Source of the DNA: JAVBPA01 sp031549925
Lineage (GTDB): Bacteria; Bacillota; Clostridia; Oscillospirales; CAG-272
Assembly: GCA_031549925.1 (NCBI GenBank)
Contig: JAVBPA010000023.1
Span: 1 to 14,246 of the forward strand
Direction: 5' to 3'
DNA length: 14,246 nucleotides
The position numbers were made by a program, and so were the translations under genes. Below are positions 1-7,150 of the stretch, piece after piece. Numbering within the stretch: position 1 is the stretch's first letter; each line of letters begins with the position of its first letter. The notes under the pieces were generated by a model. The model saw only the letters and a program-made list of their open reading frames with translations, ran no database searches and had not been told where the DNA came from.

Positions 1-5
1 TTTTA

Positions 6-294
6 TTATTTCTTTACTATATACATAACCGGATAATTTTTTCCTTTTTCTGTTGATATTACATTATGTTCGGCAGCCTCATAAACATAAGCCATTGGTA
101 AAAAATCAATAGGTAAACCGAATGAAAATTCATCTGCGAAATGTTAAATTGTATTTTAATTTAGCCCAGCCTGTAGGACCGATTGCCGAATTCCACTCAC
201 AAGCCGAAAAAATATATTCGTTAACATCGGTTATACCGCATTTTCCGCTTAGATTATAATTTTCTTTATCTTTTTCAAAAGCCGCACCTCCCAT
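6..294 (-). pseudogene. Frameshifted remnant of an unrecognised gene
   Basis: Two adjoining minus-strand frames read as one decayed protein. The upstream piece starts at ATG 294 (MGGAAFEKDKENYN..., later SACEWNSAIGPTGWAKLKY) and hits TGA at 132-130. Around base 137 the neighbouring frame takes over with protein-like sequence (ADEFSFGLPIDFLPMAYVYE..., ending YPVMYIVKK) and stops at TAA 8-6. The switch equals one extra base, or two missing bases, in the AT-rich stretch near 135-160. The first frame stays open back to about 333 but has no good ribosome binding site, so the 5' end may also be lost. I do not recognise the family. A sequencing error could produce the same picture. Confidence 0.5.
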
Positions 295-398
295 TCTGAT
301 TTTAAGAATTACATTTATATAGTTGCAAAAATATTATTTTGATTCGGTAATTTGTGATATATTTTTAATTATTTTTGATATAAACAAAATTAAAATTT

Positions 399-1025
399 TT
401 ATTCTCCTAAAACGATATTTCTTATATTATAGTTGATTTCATCTTCAGAGAGGACTTTTTCTAATTCTTCGATAATTATTTCACGGCTTTCCCGAATATG
501 CGGAAGATTCCGAGCTATTTTTAATGCTTTTTCTTTTTCTCCGATTTTCAAATAAATATAACATAGTGCTGCGCGGGTAGTATGATGTACTTTATCTCCT
601 TGATTTTCAGCCAATACGCGTTCGCAAAAAGAAACGGCTTGATTTAATTTTTCAGGATCATTATCCAGTGCTAGTGCCATTGCTAAATCAGACATAATAC
701 CTTTATCATTCGGAAAAACCTTAAGAGAATCATAATAAACATTAACAGCGGCATTTATATCACCATTTTTCATGTAATTATGAGCTGTAGTAAATAAATT
801 ATTTTTCGTTTGTTTATCGTTTATTTTTTTCATACCGATAATTTCATCCACGCTAACTTCATAAAGATTTGCCAAAGCAGGCAATAAAGAAATATCCGGC
901 ATTGTATCACCGCGTTCCCATTTACTCACACTTTGAGCAGAAACACCGAGTATTTCGGCGGCTTCTTCTTGTGTAAAATCTTTTTCTTTCCTTAGCTTTT
1001 TTAAATTTTCCGCAATAAACAACAT
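399..1025 (-). CDS. XRE-family transcriptional regulator with TPR-like C-terminal half
   Basis: A 208-residue cytoplasmic DNA-binding protein. Residues 5-60 form a Cro/C1-type helix-turn-helix (LRKEKDFTQEEAAEILGVS, then SVSKWERGDTMPDISLL). Residues 75-190 are helical, with tetratricopeptide-like spacing (HNYMKNGDINAAVNVYYDSL, later AALCYIYLKIGEKEKALKIA). This architecture is common in Firmicutes, where the TPR part often senses a peptide or protein partner. The ATG at 1025 is preceded by GGAGGT six bases upstream, which fixes the start, and a sigma-A-like promoter lies at 1064-1092. No partner gene overlaps it. The only downstream neighbour is the broken gene at 6-294, so the regulatory target is unknown. 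The DNA-binding assignment is firm, but the ligand and targets cannot be read from the sequence. Confidence 0.9.
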   Translation of the reverse strand: MLFIAENLKKLRKEKDFTQEEAAEILGVSAQSVSKWERGDTMPDISLLPALANLYEVSVDEIIGMKKINDKQTKNNLFTTAHNYMKNGDINAAVNVYYDSLKVFPNDKGIMSDLAMALALDNDPEKLNQAVSFCERVLAENQGDKVHHTTRAALCYIYLKIGEKEKALKIARNLPHIRESREIIIEELEKVLSEDEINYNIRNIVLGE

Positions 1026-1063
1026 AGCTATACCTCCATATAATTATTAAAGATCTTGATTAA

Positions 1064-1092
1064 ATTATAGTTCAAAATACGAAAACATACAA
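1064..1092 (-). promoter_or_regulatory. Sigma-A-type promoter of the XRE-TPR gene
   Basis: On the minus strand, TTGTAT (1092-1087) is followed after 17 bases by a perfect TATAAT (1069-1064). This would start transcription near 1057, about 30 bases before the ATG at 1025. It is a pattern match only. Confidence 0.6.
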
Positions 1093-1194
1093 TATCCCGT
1101 CAAGAGATAAAAATTCAATCGTAAGGCGAATTATTTCTATATTATACAGGAAGTATATTGTTTACAAACAATGCAATAAAACTTTCAATTAACG

Positions 1195-1223
1195 TTTTTT
1201 GCGGAGCTTTTTTTCGCAAAAAA
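1195..1223. repeat. Inverted repeat downstream of the ECF sigma gene
   Basis: TTTTTTGCG (1195-1203) pairs perfectly with CGCAAAAAA (1215-1223) around an 11-base loop. It lies about 30 bases past the stop of the sigma-factor gene and could be a weak transcription end. However, no U-run follows the stem on the minus strand, so it is not a canonical intrinsic terminator. Apart from this and the promoter at 1064-1092, nothing else is evident in 1026-1251. Confidence 0.35.
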
Positions 1224-1251
1224 GCGACCGTAATTCTTTCATACCAAATAA

Positions 1252-2943
1252 TTAAATAACCAAATAAGCTCCGAGCATCCTTTTTTTCGCACTTTCCGGA
1301 TCTGTTTTATCATATGTCAACCAACCGGAATCGATAGCTTCCTTGAAAACCGATTCACGCGGGAACATCAAATTTGCTATAGTATGACCGATTTGGTATT
1401 CGTCATCACGGAGGAATACGGGAACTTCCTGTGTGACAGCTTCGCGGCAAACCATGTATAATGAATCAAGTAAATCAATAGCAGGTTTAGATAACTTGAA
1501 AAACTCAGCTTTTTGTTCTTCTGTCAGCTTTCCGAGTGCATCGGTGAAATTAACATTCATTTCACCAAGCTCATTGTTAAACTGAACCCAAAATGCCGGA
1601 AGATAAATTCCATCCGATTTTTGAAGATGACCGCTGTTTACTAATTCATCAAGAACAGAGATTGGTGAATTTTGAGAATTTTTTTTAGCGCAATCCACTA
1701 AAGCGCGGCATTGTATATCGGTTAAATGATTTGGAGTTTTTTCGTTTATGTTTTCGTATTTAAACTTATATTGTCCGAATTGATAATTATATCCCGAATT
1801 TGTCATGTTTGGAGTTTCGCCATTTCCGTGCAAACCTATAAATGGAGGTCTCTGGATATTGCTGTTTTCAAGGCCTAATAAATCCCATTGACCGTTATTT
1901 GGACGAATGGTATGACCATTACAACCAATGTTTGCATATTGTTTTTTAGGTTTATGATTTCGAATTACATCAAAATACAAATCGTCCACACGCCGCATAA
2001 GCATAGCCCATTTCATATCCTCGTATGATTGATAACCTTCGTGCCACTTAACTCCGTTTTGTTCATAGCACTTCACACGATACTCTACTGTTTTTATCGC
2101 AAATTCGGTCAATTCTGGGGCGATTGAAGCTAAATGGTTATAACAGCGTTCCTGCGCCTTTGCACTTACGATAAATATAGCAGTTTCATATTTGTCGCCG
2201 TTTTTTTTCATCAATGTTGAATTAACCAGTTTGGAGAGTTCATCATCCATATACGGCAATGCTATTCCCATTTCAATTGCGAGTTCTTCTGCCGTCATAG
2301 GATTGCGATAACAGGCAAGCATGATGTTTTTTGCAATCATACGGCTTAAAAAGCACCAAGGAACTCCATCTCTTGCATCCTGACCGTTCATGACAAATCC
2401 GATGTTTTCCGGTTTATAACTTAATATTCCAAATTCTCTTGACATTTCAAAGCCCTCCTTTAATTTTTTTCGAATACGGTGTAGCTTTGATACTACCGTT
2501 CCTTTGGGAATGTGAAACGACTTTGCGATTTCTTCGGTTTTTTTATTATCAATATAATAAGCGATAAGGATCTCCCTATATTCGGTTGTTATGAAAGCCA
2601 GTTCCCGTCTTAAAATTTTTAATTGCTCAGCTTGTATGAAAGTTTCTTCGAATGAATCATCATTAATAGCATCGTATTCATTAATATCTTCAGGTAATAT
2701 GATTTCATTAGTTTTATGTTTATTTGAAGCCCATTTACTGTATTGATTTCTGGCGATTGCCCAAACCCAGGCGTTATAATTATCGGGTATAAAATTTTTA
2801 CCTAACGCGTTTAAAATATTATAATTTATTTCGCTTGCTAAATCTTCCGCTTGTTTCGGATTACTGCATTTTTTTAAACAATAATAATATATCTTTTCTA
2901 AAAATTCGTTTATATATTTATTAATAAAATCCGTATTCGCCAT
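1252..2943 (-). CDS. ECF-type RNA polymerase sigma factor with a long C-terminal extension
   Basis: A 563-residue protein. Residues 10-72 match sigma region 2 (KQAEDLASEINYNILNAL, then NAWVWAIARNQYSKW). Residues 115-165 match sigma region 4 with its helix-turn-helix (EYREILIAYYIDNKKTEEIA, then GTVVSKLHRIRKKLKEGF). An ordinary ECF factor ends about here, near 170-200 residues. Roughly 390 further residues follow, with no clear signal peptide or membrane segment. They include a winged-helix-like stretch (MTAEELAIEMGIALPYMDDE, about 215-235) and many aromatic residues, and probably form a sensory or self-inhibitory part. No anti-sigma gene is adjacent, which fits control by the fused domain. The ATG at 2943 has AAGGAGGTG eleven bases upstream. 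The sigma call is strong, but the role of the extension is inference. Confidence 0.85.
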   Translation of the reverse strand: MANTDFINKYINEFLEKIYYYCLKKCSNPKQAEDLASEINYNILNALGKNFIPDNYNAWVWAIARNQYSKWASNKHKTNEIILPEDINEYDAINDDSFEETFIQAEQLKILRRELAFITTEYREILIAYYIDNKKTEEIAKSFHIPKGTVVSKLHRIRKKLKEGFEMSREFGILSYKPENIGFVMNGQDARDGVPWCFLSRMIAKNIMLACYRNPMTAEELAIEMGIALPYMDDELSKLVNSTLMKKNGDKYETAIFIVSAKAQERCYNHLASIAPELTEFAIKTVEYRVKCYEQNGVKWHEGYQSYEDMKWAMLMRRVDDLYFDVIRNHKPKKQYANIGCNGHTIRPNNGQWDLLGLENSNIQRPPFIGLHGNGETPNMTNSGYNYQFGQYKFKYENINEKTPNHLTDIQCRALVDCAKKNSQNSPISVLDELVNSGHLQKSDGIYLPAFWVQFNNELGEMNVNFTDALGKLTEEQKAEFFKLSKPAIDLLDSLYMVCREAVTQEVPVFLRDDEYQIGHTIANLMFPRESVFKEAIDSGWLTYDKTDPESAKKRMLGAYLVI

Positions 2944-3060
2944 ATTCGTTTCACCTCCTTTGAATAAATAGTGTCATGAATTTTCTTTTGATTGCAAAAA
3001 ATAATATATTTATTAAAAAAACATGATTATAAAAAATACGATGTTTTTATTAGAAATTTT

Positions 3061-4053
3061 TTAATTATTTTTAAAAATTTTATTTTTTTCTTTTATAGGT
3101 ATTAACAAATCTAATTGCATTCCCTCCGGTTCGGTATTTTGTAAATTAACATGATTAATATAGTTCAAATGTTCTTCAAGGAAGCCAAACATAATTTCAT
3201 TGTCCCATTCTCCATTAAATTCATATTTATCACTATTTATAAGCCAATTACTAAACCATTCCCATTCATGAAAATCACCAAACTTTATAACATGCGCAGC
3301 GTATAAGCCTCCTGAAAATTCTTTTTTAACAAGCGGTTCAGGGACATCCATATCGTTCGGAATAGTGACCCACATTTCATATCCGTGCAATCCTGTTTCG
3401 TCTGGATTGGGATGATTGAATCCATAATGCCTCAAATCCGATTTTATCTTGCATAGATCAATATCTCTCACAAATTTGTCCAATACCAATCCCGCATGAT
3501 ACTCAGGTTCTATTCCTATATGATGACTGGCAGCAACTGCTGAAGGCGGTAAATAAATAATCCTCACGTCTTTATCTGTTAAAATATTTAATTTTTCATT
3601 TGCTTTATTAAGATCATCCATAGTTTTTTCCTCTTTAAAATTTATTTTTGTAATAGTTAATGAATCAGCCAATTCTAAAAGACTTTCATCATCCAATAAA
3701 CGAAGTATATCATTTTGCAAGTGCAATCGTTCTAATAATGATTTAATGATATTTTTAATCGTTGATAATGCAGTTATTTCATCTTCTATTTCGAATAGAT
3801 TTTGTTGAAATATTTTTATTGCGAAAGAAACATCTTCGCTTTTAAGAATATTTGCAATTTGTTTTAGCGGTATTCGGAGTTTACGTAATATAATAATTTG
3901 CTGAATCTGTATAACTGTTTTTTCATCATAAATACGATAAGCAAAATCTTCTTTTTTTACAGGCTGTAATAAACCGATTTGTTCGTAATATCTCAATGTT
4001 CTGGTTGATATATTAAATTGTTTCGAAATTTGGCTTATAGTTTGTAATTCCAT
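3061..4053 (-). CDS. MerR-family regulator with GyrI-like (AraC_E_bind) effector domain
   Basis: A 330-residue regulator. Residues 5-75 are a MerR winged helix (TISQISKQFNISTRTLRYYE, GLLQP, YRIYDE, LRKLRIPLKQI). Residues 80-135 are helical and probably form the dimerising coiled coil. Residues about 160-325 resemble the GyrI-like small-molecule-binding fold (VAASHHIGIEPEYHAG, GYEMWVTIPND, final DLLIPIKEK). This is the layout of drug-sensing MerR activators such as BltR and BmrR. A GTG lies at 4059, but the ATG at 4053 is the better start because AAGGAG sits seven bases before it. The promoter just upstream has the 19-bp spacer and dyad expected for autoregulation. No transporter is adjacent, and the divergent lipoprotein hydrolase gene is the nearest possible target. 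The inducer is unknown. Confidence 0.88.
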   Translation of the reverse strand: MELQTISQISKQFNISTRTLRYYEQIGLLQPVKKEDFAYRIYDEKTVIQIQQIIILRKLRIPLKQIANILKSEDVSFAIKIFQQNLFEIEDEITALSTIKNIIKSLLERLHLQNDILRLLDDESLLELADSLTITKINFKEEKTMDDLNKANEKLNILTDKDVRIIYLPPSAVAASHHIGIEPEYHAGLVLDKFVRDIDLCKIKSDLRHYGFNHPNPDETGLHGYEMWVTIPNDMDVPEPLVKKEFSGGLYAAHVIKFGDFHEWEWFSNWLINSDKYEFNGEWDNEIMFGFLEEHLNYINHVNLQNTEPEGMQLDLLIPIKEKNKIFKNN

Positions 4054-4072
4054 ATTCACTCTCCTTTTTTTA

Positions 4073-4103
4073 AGTATAAACGTTGACGCGACGTAAAAGT
4101 CAA
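4073..4103 (-). promoter_or_regulatory. MerR-type promoter with 19-bp spacer and operator dyad
   Basis: Minus strand: TTGACT (4103-4098), then a 19-base spacer (4097-4079), then TATACT (4078-4073). An overlong spacer is the hallmark of promoters activated by MerR proteins through DNA untwisting. An inverted repeat, TTGAC (4083-4087) with GTCAA (4099-4103), overlaps the -35 box and spacer. The site is 20 bases upstream of the MerR ATG, so autoregulation is likely. It is the main feature of the 4054-4342 gap. I see only a weak plus-strand promoter candidate there (TATAAC near 4306). Confidence 0.6.
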
Positions 4104-4342
4104 TATATAATAAAAATATATTTTAATTATATTAGATTTAAACAAAAATTTCCATACCAATTTAGCGCTGCTTTTTTATTATCCTATAGCTTGTATAGAA
4201 ATATTATAGGTATCATATAAATCTTGATCTATATCTCAAAGTATAAAATACATGTTTTGTTACTTTTTCAAAAAGTGAACGCTTCCGAATGCTAATAACC
4301 CTACGTATAACAAAAATCTATTTTAATTTACAGGAGGTTTCC

Positions 4343-5779
4343 ATGAAAAAAATTTTGGCGAGCTTTGCTTTCGTAATATTTATGTTTAATATGTTTGGAT
4401 GCCAAAAAACAGATAATTTATCTGATGATACTTCAAAACAAATAAACGCACCTACATCTGATTCTACTACGTCTGAATCTAACAATAATACAGATAATGA
4501 TGATGATTGGAATACATATAATGAGCGTGCGGAAGCATTTGTAACAACAATAGCAAACGGCGATTTTGAATCTGCCACAGAAATGTTTGATAGTGCAATG
4601 AAAGAATCAATTTCAATATTACAATTACAAGATATATGGGAAATTATTTTAAAGCAAGCGGGAACTTTTATAGCTGTCCAAAAAATTGAAAATAAACTGG
4701 TTGACGGGTATTTCGTATGTTTCACAACTTCACAGCACGAAAACAGCGGGGTCATTTTACGTATCGTATTTTCTGAAGATGGCCTTGTGACGGGTTTATT
4801 TATAGATGGGTATCCTAAAATAAATAATATTGTAAAATCCGAAAAATTTACCGATTACCCTATAATTATAGGAGAGGGAACAAATTTTCCGTTAAATGGT
4901 ATATTATCAATACCTGATAATATAAAAAATAAAGTACCGGCGGTTGTTTTGGTACATGGTTCCGGTCCTCAAGATATGGATGAAACGATTTATTCAAATA
5001 AACCATTCCGTGATATAGCAGAATATTTGGCATCCAACGGAATTGCTGTAATTCGTTATGACAAACGAACATATGCACATGGTGCTAAAATTGCAAAATT
5101 ATTAGGTAATAACGCAACAATAAAAGAAGAAACGATAGATGATGCTATTTTAGCAACAAAAATGTTAAAAGATGATCCGCGCATAGATGAAAACAAGATT
5201 TTTATCCTTGGGCACAGTCTCGGAGGTATGCTTGCCCCGAGAATCCATTCCGAAGGCGGAGATTACGCTGGATTGATACTTCTTGCAGGTTCACCGCGTT
5301 CACTGCTTGATATCAGTTATGACCAAAATATAGCATATATAAATGAAATGCCGGAAAGCGATGAAAAGACAAATGCATTATTACAAATGGAATCATATGA
5401 TGAACAAATTAAATCTTTAAAATTGCTTTCCGACGAAGAAGCGAAAAATACACCAATGTCAGGAGGAGTTTCGTTTTATTATTATAAAGAAATGGATGAA
5501 CAATCAGTTTCGGAATATATAAAAAGCATTACAAAACCTTTCCTTGTTTTGCAAGGTTCAAAAGATTTTCAAGTATATCCTGAAAAAGATTTTGCTATAT
5601 ATAATGATTTGCTTGGAAAACGAATGAATGCTACATTAAAGTTATACGAAGGTTTAAATCATTATTTTATGCCTTCGACAGGAAAAACTATTGCGGAATA
5701 TCAAGAAGAATATAAAACTAAAAGCAATGTAGATAAACAAGTTCTGCAGGATATTGAAGAATGGATAAAAGCAAACTAA
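4343..5779 (+). CDS. Lipoprotein with DUF3887 and alpha/beta-hydrolase domains
   Basis: A 478-residue predicted exported esterase- or peptidase-like hydrolase. The start is the ATG at 4343, preceded by AGGAGG; an in-frame ATG at 4289 has no such site. Residues 1-20 are a lipoprotein signal with Cys20 as the lipidation candidate (MFGC, an acceptable but not ideal lipobox). A Ser/Thr/Asn/Asp-rich linker runs to about residue 55. Residues 60-155 look like DUF3887, a small domain often found before hydrolases. The catalytic domain follows (VLVHGSG oxyanion motif, GHSLGG nucleophile elbow). The visible triad is Ser292, Asp408 (GSKDF) and His440 (GLNHYF), with normal order and spacing. It acts at the outer face of the membrane on an unknown ester or peptide. 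It is transcribed alone and ends at a terminator at 5857. The divergent MerR gene may control it. Confidence 0.85.
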   Translation: MKKILASFAFVIFMFNMFGCQKTDNLSDDTSKQINAPTSDSTTSESNNNTDNDDDWNTYNERAEAFVTTIANGDFESATEMFDSAMKESISILQLQDIWEIILKQAGTFIAVQKIENKLVDGYFVCFTTSQHENSGVILRIVFSEDGLVTGLFIDGYPKINNIVKSEKFTDYPIIIGEGTNFPLNGILSIPDNIKNKVPAVVLVHGSGPQDMDETIYSNKPFRDIAEYLASNGIAVIRYDKRTYAHGAKIAKLLGNNATIKEETIDDAILATKMLKDDPRIDENKIFILGHSLGGMLAPRIHSEGGDYAGLILLAGSPRSLLDISYDQNIAYINEMPESDEKTNALLQMESYDEQIKSLKLLSDEEAKNTPMSGGVSFYYYKEMDEQSVSEYIKSITKPFLVLQGSKDFQVYPEKDFAIYNDLLGKRMNATLKLYEGLNHYFMPSTGKTIAEYQEEYKTKSNVDKQVLQDIEEWIKAN

Positions 5780-5856
5780 TTTGTGATATAAGTATTAGTT
5801 ACTGTTTTCGCAAAAAATAAAAATTATAACTATGTATTAATATTTCCTAAATCAAT

Positions 5857-5899
5857 GAACCGCGCCCTGATACTCTCGGAACGCGGTTCGTATTTTTTT
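5857..5899 (+). terminator. Intrinsic terminator of the lipoprotein hydrolase gene
   Basis: GAACCGCG (5857-5864) pairs perfectly with CGCGGTTC (5882-5889), followed by a T-rich run to 5899 on the plus strand. It lies 78 bases after the stop codon and is a standard rho-independent terminator. The remaining sequence up to 6050 shows no gene. Confidence 0.85.
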
Positions 5900-6050
5900 A
5901 TGCGATCAGCTATTTGTTTTAATCTTTGAAAAACTGAGTAATATAAAAACGATTGATTGCTTTGTGTTTCGGAAGAAAAATGCGCGTAAATAACGGCTTT
6001 CAATCGGTTTCAAATGCTTTTGAGTGTTGACATAGGGTACCTACTAATGC

Positions 6051-6347
6051 TTATTTTGCGCGTTGATTATAGAGAATTGCAAGCTTTGTCAAATCATCAG
6101 CAATATTCAGATTCCATGTAACTTTATTCACTAACCAATCACATGGAAATTCATGACACAAGCCGCAAAATTGAACATGATGTTGTTTGGCACACTTATA
6201 TATAGGGCATCCTCCTGACTGCGTCCATTCTATGCAATTGCCATCACTCTCTATGCAGCCTTGGCATAGACCATCATCTTTTTTCTTGCAGCCAATACAA
6301 CATTCTCCGCATGCGGTTATGTGTTCAAAATCAATTACCTTATCCAT
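6051..6347 (-). CDS. DUF3795-type cysteine-rich protein
   Basis: A 98-residue small protein with twelve cysteines at residues 13, 16, 17, 20, 28, 31, 38, 47, 52, 61, 64 and 69 (ACGECCIGC, GLCQGC, GGCPIYKCA, FCGLCHEFPCDWL). This pattern is typical of the DUF3795 family, whose members probably bind zinc or an iron-sulfur centre; their function is not established. The tail from residue 70 is helical. The ATG at 6347 is chosen because GAGG lies nine bases upstream, while the in-frame ATG at 6356 has that GAGG directly against it. The first codons overlap the stop codon of the upstream transposase gene (ATGGATAA), so translation may be coupled. No downstream gene is on the same strand within the next 1.9 kb. 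Confidence 0.8.
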   Translation of the reverse strand: MDKVIDFEHITACGECCIGCKKKDDGLCQGCIESDGNCIEWTQSGGCPIYKCAKQHHVQFCGLCHEFPCDWLVNKVTWNLNIADDLTKLAILYNQRAK

Positions 6348-6834
6348 AATATTCATCCTCAGCCCATTTTGCCGGGTTTTCGTCTATGTACCGCCAGTGG
6401 TTTTGATAATCTTCTTCATCTCGGATGATGTGGTCGTGATAGGATGTTTGCCAAAAATCAAAACCAAGCGTTTTTGTTGTTTTCTTTTTTAATGCTGTGA
6501 CAATGGTTGGAATTAGCGCCGTTGTAGGGCGCGACGCCCTCGGCGCGCCGTCCCTGTCAACCATTATAATTATATGCACATGATTCGGCATAACAATGAA
6601 TTTATCAATTGCAATACCTGCATAATGTAATGATGTTTCTTCTATTTCTTTGTTGACAAATTTTCCGTATTCTGATAACTCTATAAACGGAGCGCCGAGG
6701 GCGTCGCTCCCTACAATAATCTTGCCCAACATTTCGTGCCTGTCTTTTACGCACAGGGTAATGAAATATGCTCCATTCGAGGAATAATCATATTCCTTTA
6801 ACCGAATATTTTTTCTGACGGGTAATTCTTTCAT
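6340..6834 (-). CDS. REP-associated tyrosine transposase (RAYT, IS200/Y1-like)
   Basis: A 164-residue Y1 transposase homologue of nearly full length for a RAYT. It starts with the usual basic, YFIT-containing strand (SNGAYFITLCVKDR, 19-32). It carries the HUH metal-binding motif as MPNHVHIII (His85, His87) and ends with the family-typical WQTSYHDHIIRDE (128-140; Tyr132 is a candidate nucleophile) and YIDENPAKW. RAYTs are thought to mobilise short palindromic REP elements through single-stranded DNA. Residues 41-51 (VGSDALGAPFI) and 94-108 (around RDGAPRASRPTTAL) are encoded by two oppositely oriented copies of a GC-rich repeat, so they look like in-frame insertions relative to the protein core. 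GAGGTG lies eight bases before the ATG at 6834. No terminal IS200 structures were recognised. Confidence 0.88.
   Translation of the reverse strand: MKELPVRKNIRLKEYDYSSNGAYFITLCVKDRHEMLGKIIVGSDALGAPFIELSEYGKFVNKEIEETSLHYAGIAIDKFIVMPNHVHIIIMVDRDGAPRASRPTTALIPTIVTALKKKTTKTLGFDFWQTSYHDHIIRDEEDYQNHWRYIDENPAKWAEDEYYG
6521..6550 (+). repeat. REP-like palindromic repeat, copy A, inside the transposase gene
   Basis: A 30-base unit beginning GTTGTAGGG. It forms a six-pair stem, GGCGCG (6528-6533) with CGCGCC (6544-6549), around a ten-base loop. It matches the complement of copy B at 6688-6717 at 27 of 30 positions. On the coding (minus) strand it encodes the GAPRASRPTT stretch of the transposase in frame. 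The high GC contrasts with its surroundings. Confidence 0.75.
6688..6717 (-). repeat. REP-like palindromic repeat, copy B, inverted relative to copy A
   Basis: Read on the minus strand it begins ATTGTAGGG and forms the stem GGAGCG with CGCTCC. Compared with copy A, two of the three differences are at paired stem positions (C-G in A, A-T in B), so the hairpin is kept by a compensatory change. It encodes the VGSDALGAP stretch of the transposase in frame. The two copies form a head-to-head pair separated by 137 bases. Confidence 0.75.
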
Positions 6835-6997
6835 ATAACATTCACCTCGATATCATAAAAACTAAACATTCAGATGATAATATTTATACAGAACTTCGAC
6901 AACTTATATCACACAGAAGCACACCTAATATAAATAATATTCAACTTGTTTGGGATTGTATTTCGTTTGCATTTTATCAATTGGTTTGATATTATAT

Positions 6998-7048
6998 TTT
7001 TGCGGATGATTTTTTATATATATGCGAAAAAAGATAGCTTCCGCAAAA
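6998..7048. repeat. Inverted repeat in the gap before the transposase gene
   Basis: TTTTGCGGA (6998-7006) pairs perfectly with TCCGCAAAA (7040-7048). Inside it, T6 and A6 runs can pair further, giving an imperfect AT-rich hairpin of about 50 bases. It lies between the end of the AraC gene (7151) and the start of the transposase gene (6834). This 316-base gap contains nothing else I can support. It could be a degenerate terminator or a mobile-element palindrome. Confidence 0.4.
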
Positions 7049-7150
7049 CGCACAACAGACAACGGAACGAAACTTAAAAAACGAAAATAAAAGCAATACT
7101 TAAATTGATTATTAAACCGGAAGAAACGGTTGCTGTAATAATGATAGTTG

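Noticed and set aside
4318..4755. Open frame on the minus strand opposite the lipoprotein hydrolase gene
   Set aside because: It lies wholly antisense to a strongly supported gene and has no ribosome binding site or family resemblance.
5990..6050. Plus-strand TTGACA near 6027 as a promoter
   Set aside because: No acceptable -10 at 16-18 bases and no plus-strand gene follows.
6187..6492. Plus-strand open frame opposite the DUF3795 and transposase genes
   Set aside because: It covers two well-supported minus-strand genes and shows no features of its own.
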